In this document: positions 20,921 to 34,846 of the stretch, one piece after another
Position numbering within the stretch: position 1 is the first letter of the stretch
Layout of the letters: the number at the start of each line of letters is the position of its first letter
NCBI RefSeq assembly: GCF_023856365.1
Contig: NC_064533.1
Span: 31,544,118 to 31,608,117 of the forward strand
Source of the DNA: Brienomyrus brachyistius
Lineage: Eukaryota; Chordata; Actinopteri; Osteoglossiformes; Mormyridae
DNA length: 64,000 nucleotides
Direction of reading: 5' to 3'
The notes under the pieces: generated by a model
Seen by the model: the letters and a program-made list of their open reading frames with translations, nothing else
Told to the model about the DNA's origin: nothing
Databases searched by the model: none
Position numbers and translations under genes: made by a program

Positions 20921-23900
20921 AAAGTAATATATAATATATATTCTGAACACTCCATAGTTTTGGCACTCAGTTAGATTTCCATAAGAGATTTTAAAAACAC
21001 TTTTTGATCACTGTGTAAAATTCTTGCCTTTGATTGGCCATAAGATGCCTTTATACCCCGACCAGCCCGAGAGCATGGCTGGCCGTGTCCTTTGCTACGG
21101 AGGTGTGTGCTGAAGGGTCCAATCCCCAGTCACCACTGTCCAATCTGCTCGGTCTGCCACAGCCCTCAGCCACTTGATCCAATTGATCGCAGCCCTGACG
21201 AAGCCAATTAAATTGCACTTTTCCAGCCCTCTGGAGCTTAATGAGAGATGAAGCGGAGTGGCAGCTTGAGTCTTAACCGCTAAGGTGCTGCCTGGTCAGT
21301 CGCATTAATGGCCTGCAGGTATCCGTTTCACACCATAGGTTCCCGACCCATAGTGCCGGCGTGTTGGTAGAACCACGCAGCAGTTCTGACACCCTGTGGG
21401 TTTACACCAAGTTGCACGGCATGTTTGAAAAGGTAGGTATTTATGTACAATGGCTTGACTGATTTACTCCTGTGGGCAGGGCTGGGTGTTTTGTTTTTGG
21501 GCTCACGCTCGCAAAGTCATTCTGCCTTTGTGTGAAGATGGCTGCATCCTCATCAAGTGTTTCTTTGTTTACGTTTATGAGCTTAGGCAAAATTTTCTGT
21601 TGCACTCCCTGTGTTTCATTTCCTTTCTTTTCGTGGCGCCACTGGGATACTATTGCCTCAGGTTGCATATAATGTTAACGGTAACTAGCAAGTAGTAAGC
21701 TAAAAACAGAATGTGTTTATCTAATATTTAGTGTAATGACTGTTTATGGCCAACAGGGGGCCCCCATGTAATTACACGGCTGGACTGGTGGTAAATATGG
21801 CCGCTACTTGCGAGGATTAGGATGTAGGGCAGGTAGCCCGCCCTGAGGAAAGCACAGCTATTCTTCCTTTCCACCTGGTAAACATTTAGCTGTGAAAAGG
21901 CTGGTTTCACACCTGCTCCCACTGCTTCCTTTGGAAAGCGAAGGTCCACTCCCCCCCCCCCCCCCCCCCCCGGCACCCCATTAACTCGGCACGGGCTCCA
22001 TGTGTGGGCCCCGCCTCAGTGCCAATGTGTTCAACGTGACTTTTAATGTGGAAAAACCAGCACGCCGCTCCGTCGGTCTACCGCCCCCCCACCCCAGCCC
22101 CCGCACCACCATTCACACTCGAGGCCCCAGCACCGGCAGAGCACGCCTGTCTGGGTGGGAGCAAGAGCCTCCCATTCTGTGCAGAGCGTGAATTCATTTA
22201 GCGCAAATTAAAAATATCCATATTGCAGTATAATGCACACTGTTCTTCCGTGATGAGAGAGCATTAAATTACTCCCCGTCGAAAATTTCAAAACCATCTG
22301 CCATTTTCATTTTCATGTTTAACTGTCAATGGCCAGAGGCTCAAAATGTATCCATTTGGCAGCTTTTAAAATTACTTCCTGCTCGATGTTTTTAGGATGA
22401 GATGAAGGTGGGGGGGTAGGAAGGTGGGGGTTAGGCTGCGGCCGGCGAGTCCATCCTGACACCGTCTGCTGCCACCCCAGTGGGGTGAGCGCTCCTGATT
22501 TAAACCGTAAGCTGTGTATCCTGCTACCTCCTTCAAGTACTAATTTGTGTCAGGAGGATAGAAAATGCAAATAACCCGAATGTGGGCTCGTTAAGGAGTC
22601 CACGGTGAGTCACTTATAATTAGACTGGTCTTGAGGAGAGGCACTGCGGGGTTGGAACGAGAGGCAAGTCGTAAAAGGCTTTACTGTCTTGCTATGTTAA
22701 AGCCAGAATTATTTGTTATATTGTCTGATTTGCCTTGAATGGTTTGACCATTCCATCTATCCTTCTATCCACCAATCTTCCAAGCAGTTATGGGGTGTGG
22801 CTCATGGCGTGGTTTGGATGTTTATATATAAATATGTTTATATTTTGTTTTGCCATTAAATAATATATGTCAACATTTATTTGTCTTTTTGTTTATACAT
22901 TATACAGTTGTTTCTACCACGGTTTCCACTACGTTCAAATTAGATGCCAAACTGCATTTTGTTGTCTGAGTCCTTAATCTGATCTAATCTAATCTAATCT
23001 AATCAATGAAAGTCATGAAATCTTTGATTTTCTTGTGTTAATAACTCTTAAATACTTTCTGAACAAGTATAGAGCTCAATAATGCACTGACTTCTATTTT
23101 AGATCTCTGTTACACCTGTCATGACCAGTTATTACCATCTGGGACTGTCTGCAGCAGACACTTCTCTGAATCATGCTGGGGTCTGAGGGGTTCCAGTGAA
23201 GCGCTACCCTTCTCTTCATGTCAGGGACTATATCAAATGCCTTTAGAAGCCAAGGTGCTCTTGAAAGTTGATTCTAGCTGTGGGATTCAATTTAATGCTG
23301 TCACCGGGAGTAAGTGATGTTACATGGCTACCTAGATATCTGTGATGGACGTTTTTTGATGAAACAGATGCTCAGGAGTTAATTAGATTGAGCTGTGACA
23401 GTATTTTTTTATGTGGCTCCCTCAGCAATATTAACAATATTGTCAGATTTTTTAATCAACTCTTTGCTTGCACGGATATAATTTTTTCCCAACAGTTTAT
23501 CTTTTAATTCTCACGTTATGAATTGCATTGTTGAATTCCTGGATGTGAAACAAATTAAGAGTCTTCTGTGCTCGCATTCGCTATGCGCCACAGTTCAGCA
23601 AACAATGAAACACAAGAAAATCCTTCAAAAAAAAAAAAACTGCAGGATTTATAATTGCCTACCACGGGCCGCACACGGCTGCTGCGAATGGCTGCGCCTG
23701 TGCAGCCGCGCAGGGATGCGGGGACGCGGCCAGGCCGAACAGCATGCTACAGAACTCGCAATACCTACAGGGGCCGGAGTCCTCACTGCTGAATAAAATG
23801 CATCTTTCACAACGTCGAACATTGACTTTCCTTCTACAGCTTATTTTGGATCCGCCGTAGTTCATCTACCAGAAGCATGTTTTGTGGAGACGGCAGGCTC

Positions 23901-26900
23901 CGCCTTTCCTCGTCCTTAGCTGCAGCGTCCTGTAATGTATTCATATTTGATTTTTGGGGGACTCTAGACCTCATAAATTAGCTACTATGCCTCATAATGT
24001 ATTCATATTAGACTACAGCGTCTCATTATAGAAATTAAAAGAGGGTGATTAAAACAAACCAGACCTCACTTTTGTGTCAGGCATAAAATACATGTTATAA
24101 TGAGTACTGTCTGAAAAGCACACCTTTTTAAACGTAACCCTCTTAACGAAGCGTACATAATACTCAACATGAATAATGACAGGGAGCATTTTTATATCTG
24201 TGATTTTCTAATAGTTCTTGCAGACTGTAGCAAGCATTTGTTTTGTTAGAGGAACGGTGGATGTTACGTTGTGAACCTTGCATCATTGTTTACCTACAGG
24301 GGAGCAGATGTCAGGGGTTAGCGTCCAAGTTTCAGCTCTGTGCTTCAGCACCGTGGACAGCAGCCTGCTTTGCTATAGTCTTCATGCTAGAGTGATGTCA
24401 GACAGCCTCCTAGCGCTGCCCTGTTCGTTAAGAGGTGGAGATGACAGGGGCTAAAGTGGCAACGTCACTTTGGAATGTTCTGGAAGGTCTGGGATGGACA
24501 GGGATACCCTGGTGGATTCAGCTGGCCCAGCACTTGGCAGGAGCCTTTGAATACGTAAAATCATTCATAAAACTGGACGAGGGGCCCAGGATTATGTGTT
24601 TTCTGGGGGCCTGGAATTTTTAGGTACACCCCCTGTTTGGGACGCATGACTCTGGGAATTTGGTAGCTTCAGACACAGCTCTGAAGTACAGCTGATATGT
24701 GACATTGAGAGCTTCCTGGTCACGCTTCCCTGTGCTTCTGCCACAAGGCCTGTTAAGAACCTCTGTCCAGCTGGCGCAGACAGAGCATGCGGAGATGGGT
24801 CTGCCACTTGTTTCACTCCCCATCAAGGGCATCAAGTACCGCCTACAGTTAACGGACGGTTTGGCGTATATGACAGCATGTTTCATTATTTAGGACATTA
24901 TATTTAATAAATAATTATTACCATATTAAAATTATATGTGTGTTTTTAAATATTTAAAACATATATATTTTTGCTCCATGTGTCAGTTCTTTACTTTGTG
25001 ATGAGCAAAATCATATGAAACAATTTCCTTCTAGTGGCACAGCTATAGTTTCCATTAAAGTCCCTTAAGAAATTACTGACCAATCGGATCACAGTGAATG
25101 CTAATGATGCCACGGGCGACGCCCTCATTGCCGCCATCTCCCACTCTGAACGACTGGAGGTTTGAGTTCAATCAGGTCAGAGATTGGCTCATTAACTAGT
25201 ACAGACTTTGAGACAAGGCCACTCTAAAATGTTACACAGCTCCTCTTGTACTCTCCCGTCTCGATCCCCACCATTACTTTTAATTTCGGTTTGTTCTTTT
25301 TTTGTCTTTTTTTTTCAAGACACACTGACAATGAGGCGGTTACAAATTAATTAAGGTTAGACGCTCTCATGGTGTCAGCCAGCCTGCTTTTATCCCAAAG
25401 CGCTCATTCTGAGGCGGAGAGCTGAGTGTCATGTTCCCTCACAGTGTTGGTGGGGGAGATGCTCGCCTGTACATTAACTCCATGTGCAATTACGCGCTGG
25501 AGCTATTAATCACTGCGCCTGACGTGTTTATGCTAAACAGGAGGAGTCTGGCTGCGGCTCGCAGACGGTACCTCGATCCCTCATTCTGTCACGGGACAGA
25601 AAACGGCTCGCACCCCCAGCCGAGACGGGTCTAAAAATCGCTGAGTGGCCTGTCGCATTACCACATAAAGAGCCTCTCTTGGCTAATGTCGCATAGCTGC
25701 AAAATGATGGAGAAAGTCTCGCAGTAACTCACTCCCTGCTAGCCGCTTACATCGAGACAGGAGGCGATGAAGATGCTATGGGATACATACCGACATGTGT
25801 GAGTCAATTAGGTGCAGGTGCGATTTTTAATCACCTACGGTCCACAGTGTCCAGATATGGTCTCCAAAAGCCCTTGATGTCTCCCCACAACTTAAGTGAG
25901 GAGCCGGGCTCAATCTCAGACACATTAGGACACACTTCTGCGCTAATTTAGGTGCTCCCATTGAGCCAAAATGATTATTAGTGTCGAGCGTGGCGAGAGG
26001 GGGATCCATCCTGCTTAGACGGAGACAGAAGTCATACGAGGCCCTTTATGAGTTTCCTGTGGGGAGATGGAGCTGCCATTACTCAGAGTTTGTCAGGGGC
26101 CACCCTGGTCTGCCAGCACGGCGCTCAGGTGCTCGGGTCCCCGGCGAACGAGATCTAAAAATAAGACCTACATGGAAAAAGCTATTTCAATGTTTATCAG
26201 CCTCCAGCTCGAGAAATGGGAAATGAAAGCCTGGCGCTCCAGTGCCTGTGGCCTGATTCCATCCAGCTGCAGTCCAAAATGAAGAACTTTGGATTTAAAA
26301 CCCTAGTGTCAGGCCGTTTTCAGGAGGATGAAATCCGAGGTAACAGGCATCAGAAGGGTTTTGGATCTCTGTTCCATGTGCTTGAAATGATCTTTACCAC
26401 TTCTACTGCTTTGTGCTGAATAATGTCATTTATTCAAAATGCTGCCAAACAGGGGTATATACAGGGGCTATGTGAGGGCAGGGCTGAGAGAGAGAGAGAG
26501 AGAGATGAAGGCTGATTGGCCCTCTCCCTGTCACTCGCTGACTCAAAACACACCACTAGCGAATGATAAGGTTCACCACTATGGATGAATTACGGCTCCT
26601 CTTATGCCTCCCAACTTAAAAAACCAATCCTATAACCACCTTCATACCTTTATCACACATGGAAACGATGGAATTAGTCCAATCAAGAGGGTCTTCGATG
26701 TAATCTTATCTTGCCACGCTTGTCTCAGGTAATTCCAAATGAGAATCGATCCTGTAAATTAAAGCTGGTTTAGGCACAGAATAATCACAGCCCTTTCATG
26801 GTCGGATTTGTGTTCATAGTCTTGCAGAATACACAAAAAATTGTTCAGTTTTTAGAAAATAATGCCCACTATTAAATATATAACATAATAATTCCCAAAG

Positions 26901-27590
26901 CAGAGCTTTTTCACCCTGCATAATATACAGTGCTTCTGAATGCAGCTGTAATGTAAATATCCAGGGCCACCCTGGATGGGATGAGTAATTATATAATTCC
27001 TCTGAATGTAGCTATATTAATACGCTTATTACCCAGCATGCACCTGCACCACCATCACTGGGCATGCTCTTCTCTGGGGAATACCACAAGCCGGCTCAGA
27101 TAGACACCTGCCATAGATAAATTTAAATCTGCACTTTTTCCTTGTGCAAAAGCTACCTCAAGTGCTCACATTCCTACTCATTAACGGTGAGTCGTCCCGT
27201 AATCGGGGAGACAATGGCTGGCAGCCCACAGAGAAATGTGATAAAAGCAGTTACTCTCGGCTTTATCCTGTTTTCCTTGCCCAGATATTCCCCCCATCCT
27301 CTGTGACCCATCCTTCTTATTCTGCCTATTATGATGGAAATTGCCAATGTTCTTTACTGCACATCCATTTAGGCTACAGCTGTTATTCATTGTCAAGAAA
27401 TATGAATTTATTATACTGCATGTTTGACAACGCACTGTAATTTATAACATAGGAGGCGTAAAGTGTTGTACAGGGCTGTTCTGTCTTCATAAAGATGACT
27501 CTGTAGTTTTCTTGCTGGGGGGGGCACTAAACCCATTAGAGGGAAGTTTTGTGTGTCTGTTTCCAGGGCATTGCTTCAAGTACAACTATT
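20921..27590. other. Long intergenic stretch, no genes recognised
   Basis: Nothing here resembles a protein family, and no spliced exon chain is visible. It holds 21 C at 21951-21971, (TAATC)n at about 22978-23003, a poly-A at 23628-23639 and a (GA)n at about 26489-26505. Non-repetitive AT-rich blocks at 22190-22395 and 25640-25985 have the texture of conserved non-coding elements, but no comparison was possible. Two copies of TAATGTATTCATATT (about 23933 and 23995) form a short direct repeat. Confidence 0.4.
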
Positions 27591-27594
27591 TAAT

Positions 27595-28790
27595 TGTCCC
27601 AGTTTCCTGTGGACGGTAACTGTGTTACATGTTCTTACAGGTAACTTTGTTGTGTTATATGCTCTATTTGTGGATGGTAGCTGTGTTACTGTACATGCTG
27701 TTCCTGTGGATAGTTGTTCTGTTACATTCTCTTCCTGTGGACAGTGGCTGTGTTATCTGATCTTTCTGTGGATGGTAGCTGTGTTACTGTACATGCTGTT
27801 CCTGTCGATAGTTGCTCTGTTACATTCTCTTCCTGGGGACAGTGGCTGTGTTATCTGTTCTTTCTGTGGATGGTAGCTGTGTTACTGTACATGCTGTTCC
27901 TGTCGATAGTTGCTCTGTTACATTCTCTTCCTGTGGACATTGGCTGTGTGATCTGTTCTTTCTATGGATGGTAGCTGGGTTACATTGCGTTTATGTGGAT
28001 GGTAGCTATGTTAGATGTTCTTCTTGGTAATTTTGTTGTGTTGCACACTCTTACTGTGGACAGTAGCTGTGCTACATGCTCTTATTATGGATGGTGACTG
28101 TGCTACATGATCTTCTTGTAGATGGTTGCTGTGTTACCTGTTATTTCTGTGGACAGTGGCTGTGTAACCTGTTATTTCTGTGGACGGTGGCTGTGTTACA
28201 TTTTCTTCCTGTGGAAGGTTGCTGTGGTTCCTGTTATTTCTGTGGACAGTGGCTGTGTTACATTTTCTTCCTGTGGAAGGTTGCTGTGTTACCTGTTATT
28301 TCTGTGGACAGTGGCTGTGTTACATTTTCTTCCTGTGGAAGGTTGCTGTGTTACCTGTTATTTCTGTGGACAGTGGCTGTGTTACATTTTCTTCCTGTGG
28401 AAGGTTGCTGTGTTACCTGTTATTTCTGTGGACGGTGGCTGTGTTACATTTTCTTCCTGTGGAAGGTTGCTGTGTTACCTGTTACTTCTGTGGACGGTGG
28501 CTGTGTTACCTGTTATTTCTGTGGACAGTGGCTGTGTTACCTGTTATTTCTGTGGACGGTGGCTGTGTTACATTTTCTTCATGTGGAAAGTTGCTGTGTT
28601 TCCTGTTACTTCTGTGGACAGTGGCTGTGTTACATTTTCTTCATGTGGAAGGTTGCTGTGTTTCCTGTTATTTCTGTGGACGGTGGCTGTGTTACCTGTT
28701 ATTTCTGTGGACAGTGTCTGTGTTACCTGTTATTTCTGTGGACAGTGGCTGTGTTACATTTTCTTCTTGTGGACGGTTTGACGTGTTATG
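27595..28790. repeat. 31-bp minisatellite with 62-bp and 98-bp higher-order units
   Basis: The basic unit of about 31 bases reads GGCTGTGTTACCTGTTATTT followed by CTGTGGACAGT. In 28180-28790 it alternates with a TTTTCTTCCTGTGGAAGG variant to make a 62-base higher-order unit (spacing of TTTTCTTCCT at 28201, 28263, 28325). In 27660-27990 a different 98-base higher-order unit is seen (GTACATGCTG at 27691, 27789, 27887). Stop-poor units give open frames of up to 265 codons (Cys/Val/Leu-rich) in all three + frames, which are artefacts. Confidence 0.95.
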
Positions 28791-30655
28791 CACTTCTGTC
28801 ATGGGTACAAATCCTTCTTGCAGTGAATGTTACTCGGAGATCCTTACACAGCACTTACCATGAGGCCTCCTAAGCTATGTTGATGTGAGCGGGCTCCTCT
28901 GCTCATTCTTTCACGCCAGGGAGTCATGGTGAGCCTCCCACTGTAACGGCAACACACAACAAAGCAGGGACATGTGTCTAATTGATCCCAGAGGGACCTC
29001 CTCACCCCCATCTTCCCAATATGATTTTGATTATTTTTTGGATTAGCAGTCCGAAAGGCATGCCAAAGCAGATGGGGGCTGGGGGGGCGTAGTGTGGTTT
29101 GCTGTGGGATGCACCGGGGGGGGGGGGGAATTCTATTCCTGTCTCCTGTGTAGTAAGTAGACCACTGGCCAGATGTGGCCTGTTGTGTCCCAAGCCCCTT
29201 ACTCAAGGGTACCGTCTCTGCTTTCGGCGGCGGCGACTGCGACTGCCAGCACAGATGAGATGACATCATCGGGATTAACCCACAAGATTCGGGGAGCCTG
29301 GAAATGTGAGGGTTGGGTGTCATCTGGGGATCCGCGGAATCTCTGGTCCCGTTTGATGTTCACGGAGCGGAATGCGGATTATTGTCTCGGAATATTTCGT
29401 AGAGGATTTGTCACCAGCAGTAGCCCTCCCCCCCCCCCCACCCCCTCCCCCACTGAAGGCTAAAGTGTGATGATGGCTGGAAGCTACAGTAACTCCTAAT
29501 GGGGAGAGGAGTGGTGAAGATTCACAAGAGCCAGATTGATCTGATGAATTAAGACCGGCTGAAAATCAGCTCGCATGTCCTTCTTTGTCTTTGCTGTTAT
29601 AGATTACGCTCAGACTGGAACTGTACCCTAAAACTCGGACTAGCTTCAGTGTTAAGCTATCTGCCCCAGATACATCAAATTGAACCCAGCCTCATCGTGA
29701 CTGTCAAAGTCTGACCTTGCTCTCAAACTAGTAAGATGGTTTTCGTTTTTTCTGGGTGGCTCGTTGACATCGTCGTTATCTGCGTTGTCCCCTGGGTGAG
29801 GCGGCCAGTCCGTCATGCTCTGGCAAGTATGATGCATCTTCATTTTGTTTTCACAAGCAGGCAGTATTTGCTCAAGTGCTGCCTCCCATAGGGTTTGTTC
29901 CCCCGGACCTCCAAGTCACGACCGCAGCTTCGTAGCTGCGCCTTTCCCCCCTCTGATACCTGTGATCAAAGGTGGCTGTCTGCCAGCCTGGGGTAGCCTG
30001 GTGTCTGACCATTCCTTTCCAAGCTGTCTGAACGAAGCCCCAAAGAGCTGTTACAGCCTCGATTCCCTCGCTAAGATATGGAAATGAGAGTTAGGGACTG
30101 ACCATCCCCAGTACCCCTGTCCCTTCACCCCAAACCTGGGTGTGTTCAGTGCTCAGCGCTCCATGACACCACAGAGAGGTCCTGCTCCGATCTGCTTCAC
30201 GGCCCATCTGTGTTCTGACGGCCGAAGACATGAGTCACTCACAAGCCTGAAGTCTAAGCGCCGCTATCTGCCAGAATCAGGAATGTACCTGTCGGCATTA
30301 TCAATATACACGCACACAAATAAATGATAAGATATCTCTGCCACAAGCTACTCCTGTGGCCTGGACTCGAGTAAGAAAATCAATCTCAAAATAATCGATT
30401 ATATTTCAAAACTGCCAGGTGATTTTCAAAGCCTGACACGGACATGTCATGTTGATTTCCTTCATTCTCAATCATTTTTCTCTTTCCCATGTAGCTGCCC
30501 AGTTAGACTAAATGCCACATTTATTTTCCAGCTGTAATGTCATTTGAGTAATCCCCCTAAATGTTGTCCAAATTCCCTAATTACAACACTGTGATTGGAT
30601 CCTTGCAGCTGGCTGCCACTAGGGGGCCATGGCAACTGTCTCATTTTAGGGAAAA
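28791..30655. other. Intergenic DNA without recognised genes
   Basis: No gene is recognised. It includes 13 G at 29116-29128 and a CCCCCCCCC-rich tract near 29428-29450. A 159-codon minus-strand frame at 28844-29323 has no recognisable domain and crosses the poly-G. Confidence 0.4.
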
Positions 30656-30671
30656 CTTAGTCTGCTCAACA

Positions 30672-31026
30672 TCCATCCATCCATTTTCCAAACTGCTTAT
30701 CCTAATGGGTCGCAGGGGGTCCGGAGCCTATCGTGAAAGCAATGGGCATGAGGCAGGAACAACCCAGGATGGGGGGCCAGCCCAGCGCAGGGCACACTCA
30801 CACACCATTCACTCACACACACACTCCTACGGGCAGTTTAGCAAGTCCAATTAGCTTCAGCATGTTTTTGGACTGTGGGGGGAAACCGGAGTACCTAGAG
30901 GAAACCCCATGACGACATGGGGAGAACATGCAAACTCCACACACATGTGACCCAGGCGGAGACTCGATCCTGGGTCCCAGAGGTGTGAGGCAACAGCGCT
31001 AACCACTGCACCACCATGCTGCCCCC
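30672..31026 (-). mobile_element. V-type tRNA SINE with 13-bp target duplication
   Basis: This is a full-length copy read on the minus strand: tRNA-like head at the right end (CAGTGGTTAGCGCTGTTGCC as complement), central GAGTTTGCATGTTCTCCCCA, and a GGAT-repeat tail at the left end. AGTCTGCTCAACA at 30659-30671 and 31027-31039 is a perfect target-site duplication, so the insertion is relatively young. Confidence 0.88.
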
Positions 31027-31039
31027 AGTCTGCTCAACA

Positions 31040-32510
31040 CGTGGAGGGTTTCCCGGTGGGTGTGGCTTCATCGGCTACCACACATCTGCCGCTACTTGCC
31101 GCGTAGTCTGATGATTGAATACCAGCCTATCTACCACACACGAGGCCTGCAGATTTATTCCACATAAGTGGGTCAGAACTTCAAACTAAAAACCATGGCT
31201 AGGTGTAGAACCACTCAGATGACTGAAAGTCAAAGCCTCAATAATGTGAAAATAATACTTCCAAATATATAACTGCTGTACAAACACAACTAAATGCCTC
31301 TGTCAACAAACAATAACAACAGTTTAGTGTTTCAGGAAATCTGACTCCATATCCCAAGATAGCTTTTGCTATACCTAGATAATATCCACCGTTTAAGGCC
31401 CAGGCGATATATGAATATATAACACAACAAGGAGTTATTGATTTTTTTCGGCAGTGGCATAATGAAGCAAGCTTTGTATTGTAGCTCAGGTAGTTTCCAA
31501 ATTTCGGGATTCTGGATCAAGATTCATAGGTTGGAAAGCATTGGTTACATCCCCTGAGAAGTGTTGTAACAGACCGGCATATGAGGAGGGGTGCGAGCAT
31601 TGGAGAGAGGTAGGGTCCACACAGGAAATGTCCTGCTCTGCTGTTTGCCTGTAGCTCCCCCGCTACCCGTGTCCCTGGAAACAATCTTTTCGTCCACAAT
31701 ACCGGGAAGGCGGCTCGCCAAGTGTGGAGAGGCCTGGTCCACCACAGAAATTGGTGCCGGAACTACCCCAATCTCCCTCGTGCCCCAAGGTGACAGATGC
31801 GAGGAGACGTGACAAACAACCGAGGCGCTGAAAGAAATGGGGACCGTCGTCCGGAAAATAAGGTCACCGTGACAGAATATCAGGCTCTCCTACGTGAACT
31901 GTCACAAGCGATGAAGTCCCTTCGCTGAGCACATTCCCCTGTTACCGATACCAGCGCCCGGCTACACCGGCTCACAAGTACTGACACGCCGAAATACTCA
32001 CAAGTGTCATCGTGGTTAATTCAGTCTATGGCGACAAGCGCTGATACGTACAAACGCAAACCAGAGGCATATTTATTTTAACATGAGGCATAAATATGTT
32101 TACCTTGGCTCTGAACGCACTCACAGTTATTCATGCCGAGCGTCTTTTTCTTTGAAAAGCACGAACGGCGATTTTGTGCCGATAAACCTGTGTTATCGTC
32201 TGCCGCTCACACTCACTGCGGTCATTAGTTGGTGAACGGCGCTCGTGCGTGAGGGGGGCAGCTTGATATACGAGGTGTGTAGCTCCAGAATCTTCTTTGC
32301 ACGTGCTCCATATAAAGGAGAATCGTTGGAATCAGCCCATTAAGTGCCTCGCTCTTACAACAGTGTGTTAAAGCCTCAGATTCGCTTTGTGGGTTTAGCT
32401 TGTATTGACCACCAGCTCGTCCATGAACCAACAAAAGCGATTTGGGCTTGTGATTAGTTGTGGGAATTAGCATTGATGAACAGTATATCATAGCCTAGCA
32501 CATGGTACAG
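31040..32510. other. Intergenic DNA without recognised genes
   Basis: No gene is recognised. At 31753-31775 the sequence AATTGGTGCCGGAACT superficially resembles a retroelement primer-binding site, but no LTR is visible upstream and no gag follows in frame. Confidence 0.4.
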
Positions 32511-32514
32511 ATAC

Positions 32515-32860
32515 TAAGGTCAAGTCCCATGACCCTCAAGGTTACAGGTTCAAACCCGATGAGCTGATCTGTGGCCTTATACTAAGTTAGGCTGCTTAAT
32601 CATAGGTAGAACGGGGAGGGGGTTGATTAATTAGGCCATTGTCCCTGTGATCAGAAGGTTGATGTCTCAAATCCCAGCCTCAGCAAAGTTGAGCCGTTGA
32701 GCAAAGCCCTTAACCCCCAATTACTGGCTGACCCTTTTTTCCTCAAAAAATGTTTCTTGTTTTGAATAAAATCACCAGCAAGGCTCTCTGTGACCCAAAC
32801 TCCTCTAGGGATTCTGGATGTCATTTTGGACAACAGGCTTCTGCTAAATAAGTAACTGTA
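32515..32860 (+). repeat. One tRNA-SINE head fragment followed by a longer SINE remnant
   Basis: A first tRNA-like head has a perfect B box GGTTCAAACCC at 32547-32557. A second, longer copy (about 32610-32860) carries TGATCAGAAGGTTGATGTCT, AGCAAAGCCCTTAACCCCCA and the tail TTTTGGACAACAGGCTTCTG, TAAATAAGTAA. The two heads suggest two insertions or a partial duplication. Confidence 0.6.
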
Positions 32861-34845
32861 AAACATATTGCTATAAGAACAAGAGGTCCATCAGCTAAGC
32901 AATTAAATTACTTTTTTAAGGTGCAGCATTCATACGCATGAGTCTCTACCAGTATTTGTGTTGCATTAATTATGCAATCACACAACAGGCTGGAGCCCTG
33001 TTTCAGGTGTGTGTGCTGATGAAATAAGATTTTATGGCCGTCATAAAATGCTGAAGGCACACTGGCAGCTGACCATTAAGGCCCAGAGCATCATCCACAT
33101 CTTTTCCGCTCCAAGGATCCTCGTGCAGATCGTTGCCATGTTTCACTGTCGTGGGGCCCGGCTGAATTAGTGACAACCTGTGCAAAATTCTGTGAAATGA
33201 CGTGAGAGTCCTTAACGGCTCTCAATTATAGATTAGGGATTGAAATTAATTGAATTAGAGAGGAAGGAGGAATGCAAAGTGGGGATAATTCACATCTGCC
33301 AAAAAACCAAATCCGGAAGATTAACAGCGATGTGTTTTCTTCTTCCTGGAATCTCAGTAAATGTGGAACAGATAATTGGAATTTCACATTTGGAGAGTTG
33401 ACGGGAAGATGGCAAATTCATTGAGGCGTGAGCGAATGACATCAGCCATAACCGAAGGACTGAGATGTGATGGCTTGGACGTCTCCATAAATACATAAAA
33501 AAACTGTGATTCATGCTTGGGATGCAGCCAGACTTTCGCCATGGCAAACGTGTGTGGGTGTGTGGGTGCGTGTGTGTGTGTGTGTGTCTGTGGGGGGGGG
33601 GGCGGGGGAGCGTGTGCAGATTCTAAATTATGAATGACTCAATTTACTCAGGTGGGATGGGCCAACATCCCCATGCGTGAGCTTTGTGTCCTGTGGATAA
33701 TGCTTGTGTGATGGTGAACATCATATTCCAGGGATAATGAGATCATACCCTCACAAAGCCCCCCCTCACCTGCTGAGCTGCCCTTTTATCTGCCCCCCTG
33801 ATCCCTCCCCCCTCACGGGATGATGTCTTTCATCATTTGCAACCTCTGATTTACACAGAGTGACACGGGCTCCCCTGTTCCTCAATCACACCGCTCTAAA
33901 GCTCTGGAGAAAATTAATGAAACGTTCCTGCTTGTGTCAACACGCGTTACTGCAGCAAGAAGCCAGCAGGGGGTGTGTGGAATCAGTGCGGGCTCTGAGC
34001 ACTCATCGACATCTGCTACCGATCGCACGGTTTCAGGTAACGACTCCATGAGCAATGATTTATCTGGGTGGGGGACTTTTCCTTCCTCCCTTATAAAGCT
34101 TAGACCCCCCCCAGAAGAGGAACATTTCAGATCCTGTTTTGAATTTGTCTTTTACATCTTAAGGCTTAAAATTTTTTAACTGATGTTATAAGATCATTTT
34201 TTAAAATCTGATTATAATTGTAATGCCCTTAATACAGGCTCAGCCATAATGGCTATGTCTTTCAGGGAAAGTCAAATCAGAAACACCAATAGGTAGAACA
34301 CGGTGCTTCTCGCTGTCCATGTCTGAGAGGACCTGGCTCTGGATGTTCCCTGCTGGAGGATGAGCTCTGCACATCCAAAGCTGAGACGATCAGAGCCACG
34401 ATCACATTCTGCAGTAGCCTTTCCATTTTCCATGAGTCTGAGATCCATCCCAAGTATAAGGTTGCAAAGAGGCGATACATTTCTGGAAACTTTCCAGAGA
34501 CTTTCCATTCCATAGAAAGTTAACCAGGAGAATTTTGTGAATATTCCAAGTTGGAAACTTTCCATGGGAATTTCTGGTTATATATGGGAATTAATGGAAA
34601 ATTCCTAGAATTTTGCAATCCTAATTCCAAGAAATCCAAAACACCCTAAATATGATACCAGTCAATCACAGGACAATATCAAGGCACCAATATCATGTCT
34701 ATGGAGAGTGGTGGGAATACTTTATGAACGCATGAGAACATGAAGACTCCTCACAGTGCCAGACTCAAACTGCCATCCCTGGAGACAGGAGTACTGCCCA
34801 CATGCTACAGCTTCACAGAACAGAGATACATTTAATGCCACAATA
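32861..34845. other. Intergenic DNA without recognised genes
   Basis: No gene is recognised. It contains a GT-rich microsatellite with a G run at 33549-33611, and a stretch at 34485-34600 with repeated GGAAACTTTCC and GGGAATT motifs that may be a small unidentified element. Confidence 0.4.
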
Positions 34846-34846
34846 C

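Noticed and set aside
27553..28873. Open frames of up to 265 codons rich in Cys, Val and Leu that look like membrane proteins
   Set aside because: All three + frames are open across the 31-bp array because the unit has no stops. The hydrophobic look comes from its T and G content.
31753..31775. Primer-binding-site-like AATTGGTGCCGGAACT
   Set aside because: There is no LTR upstream and no gag-like frame downstream, so it is probably chance.
32547..32557. Perfect polymerase III B boxes here and at 644-654 and 43178-43188 suggesting tRNA genes
   Set aside because: No tRNA cloverleaf can be formed around them. They belong to tRNA-derived SINEs.
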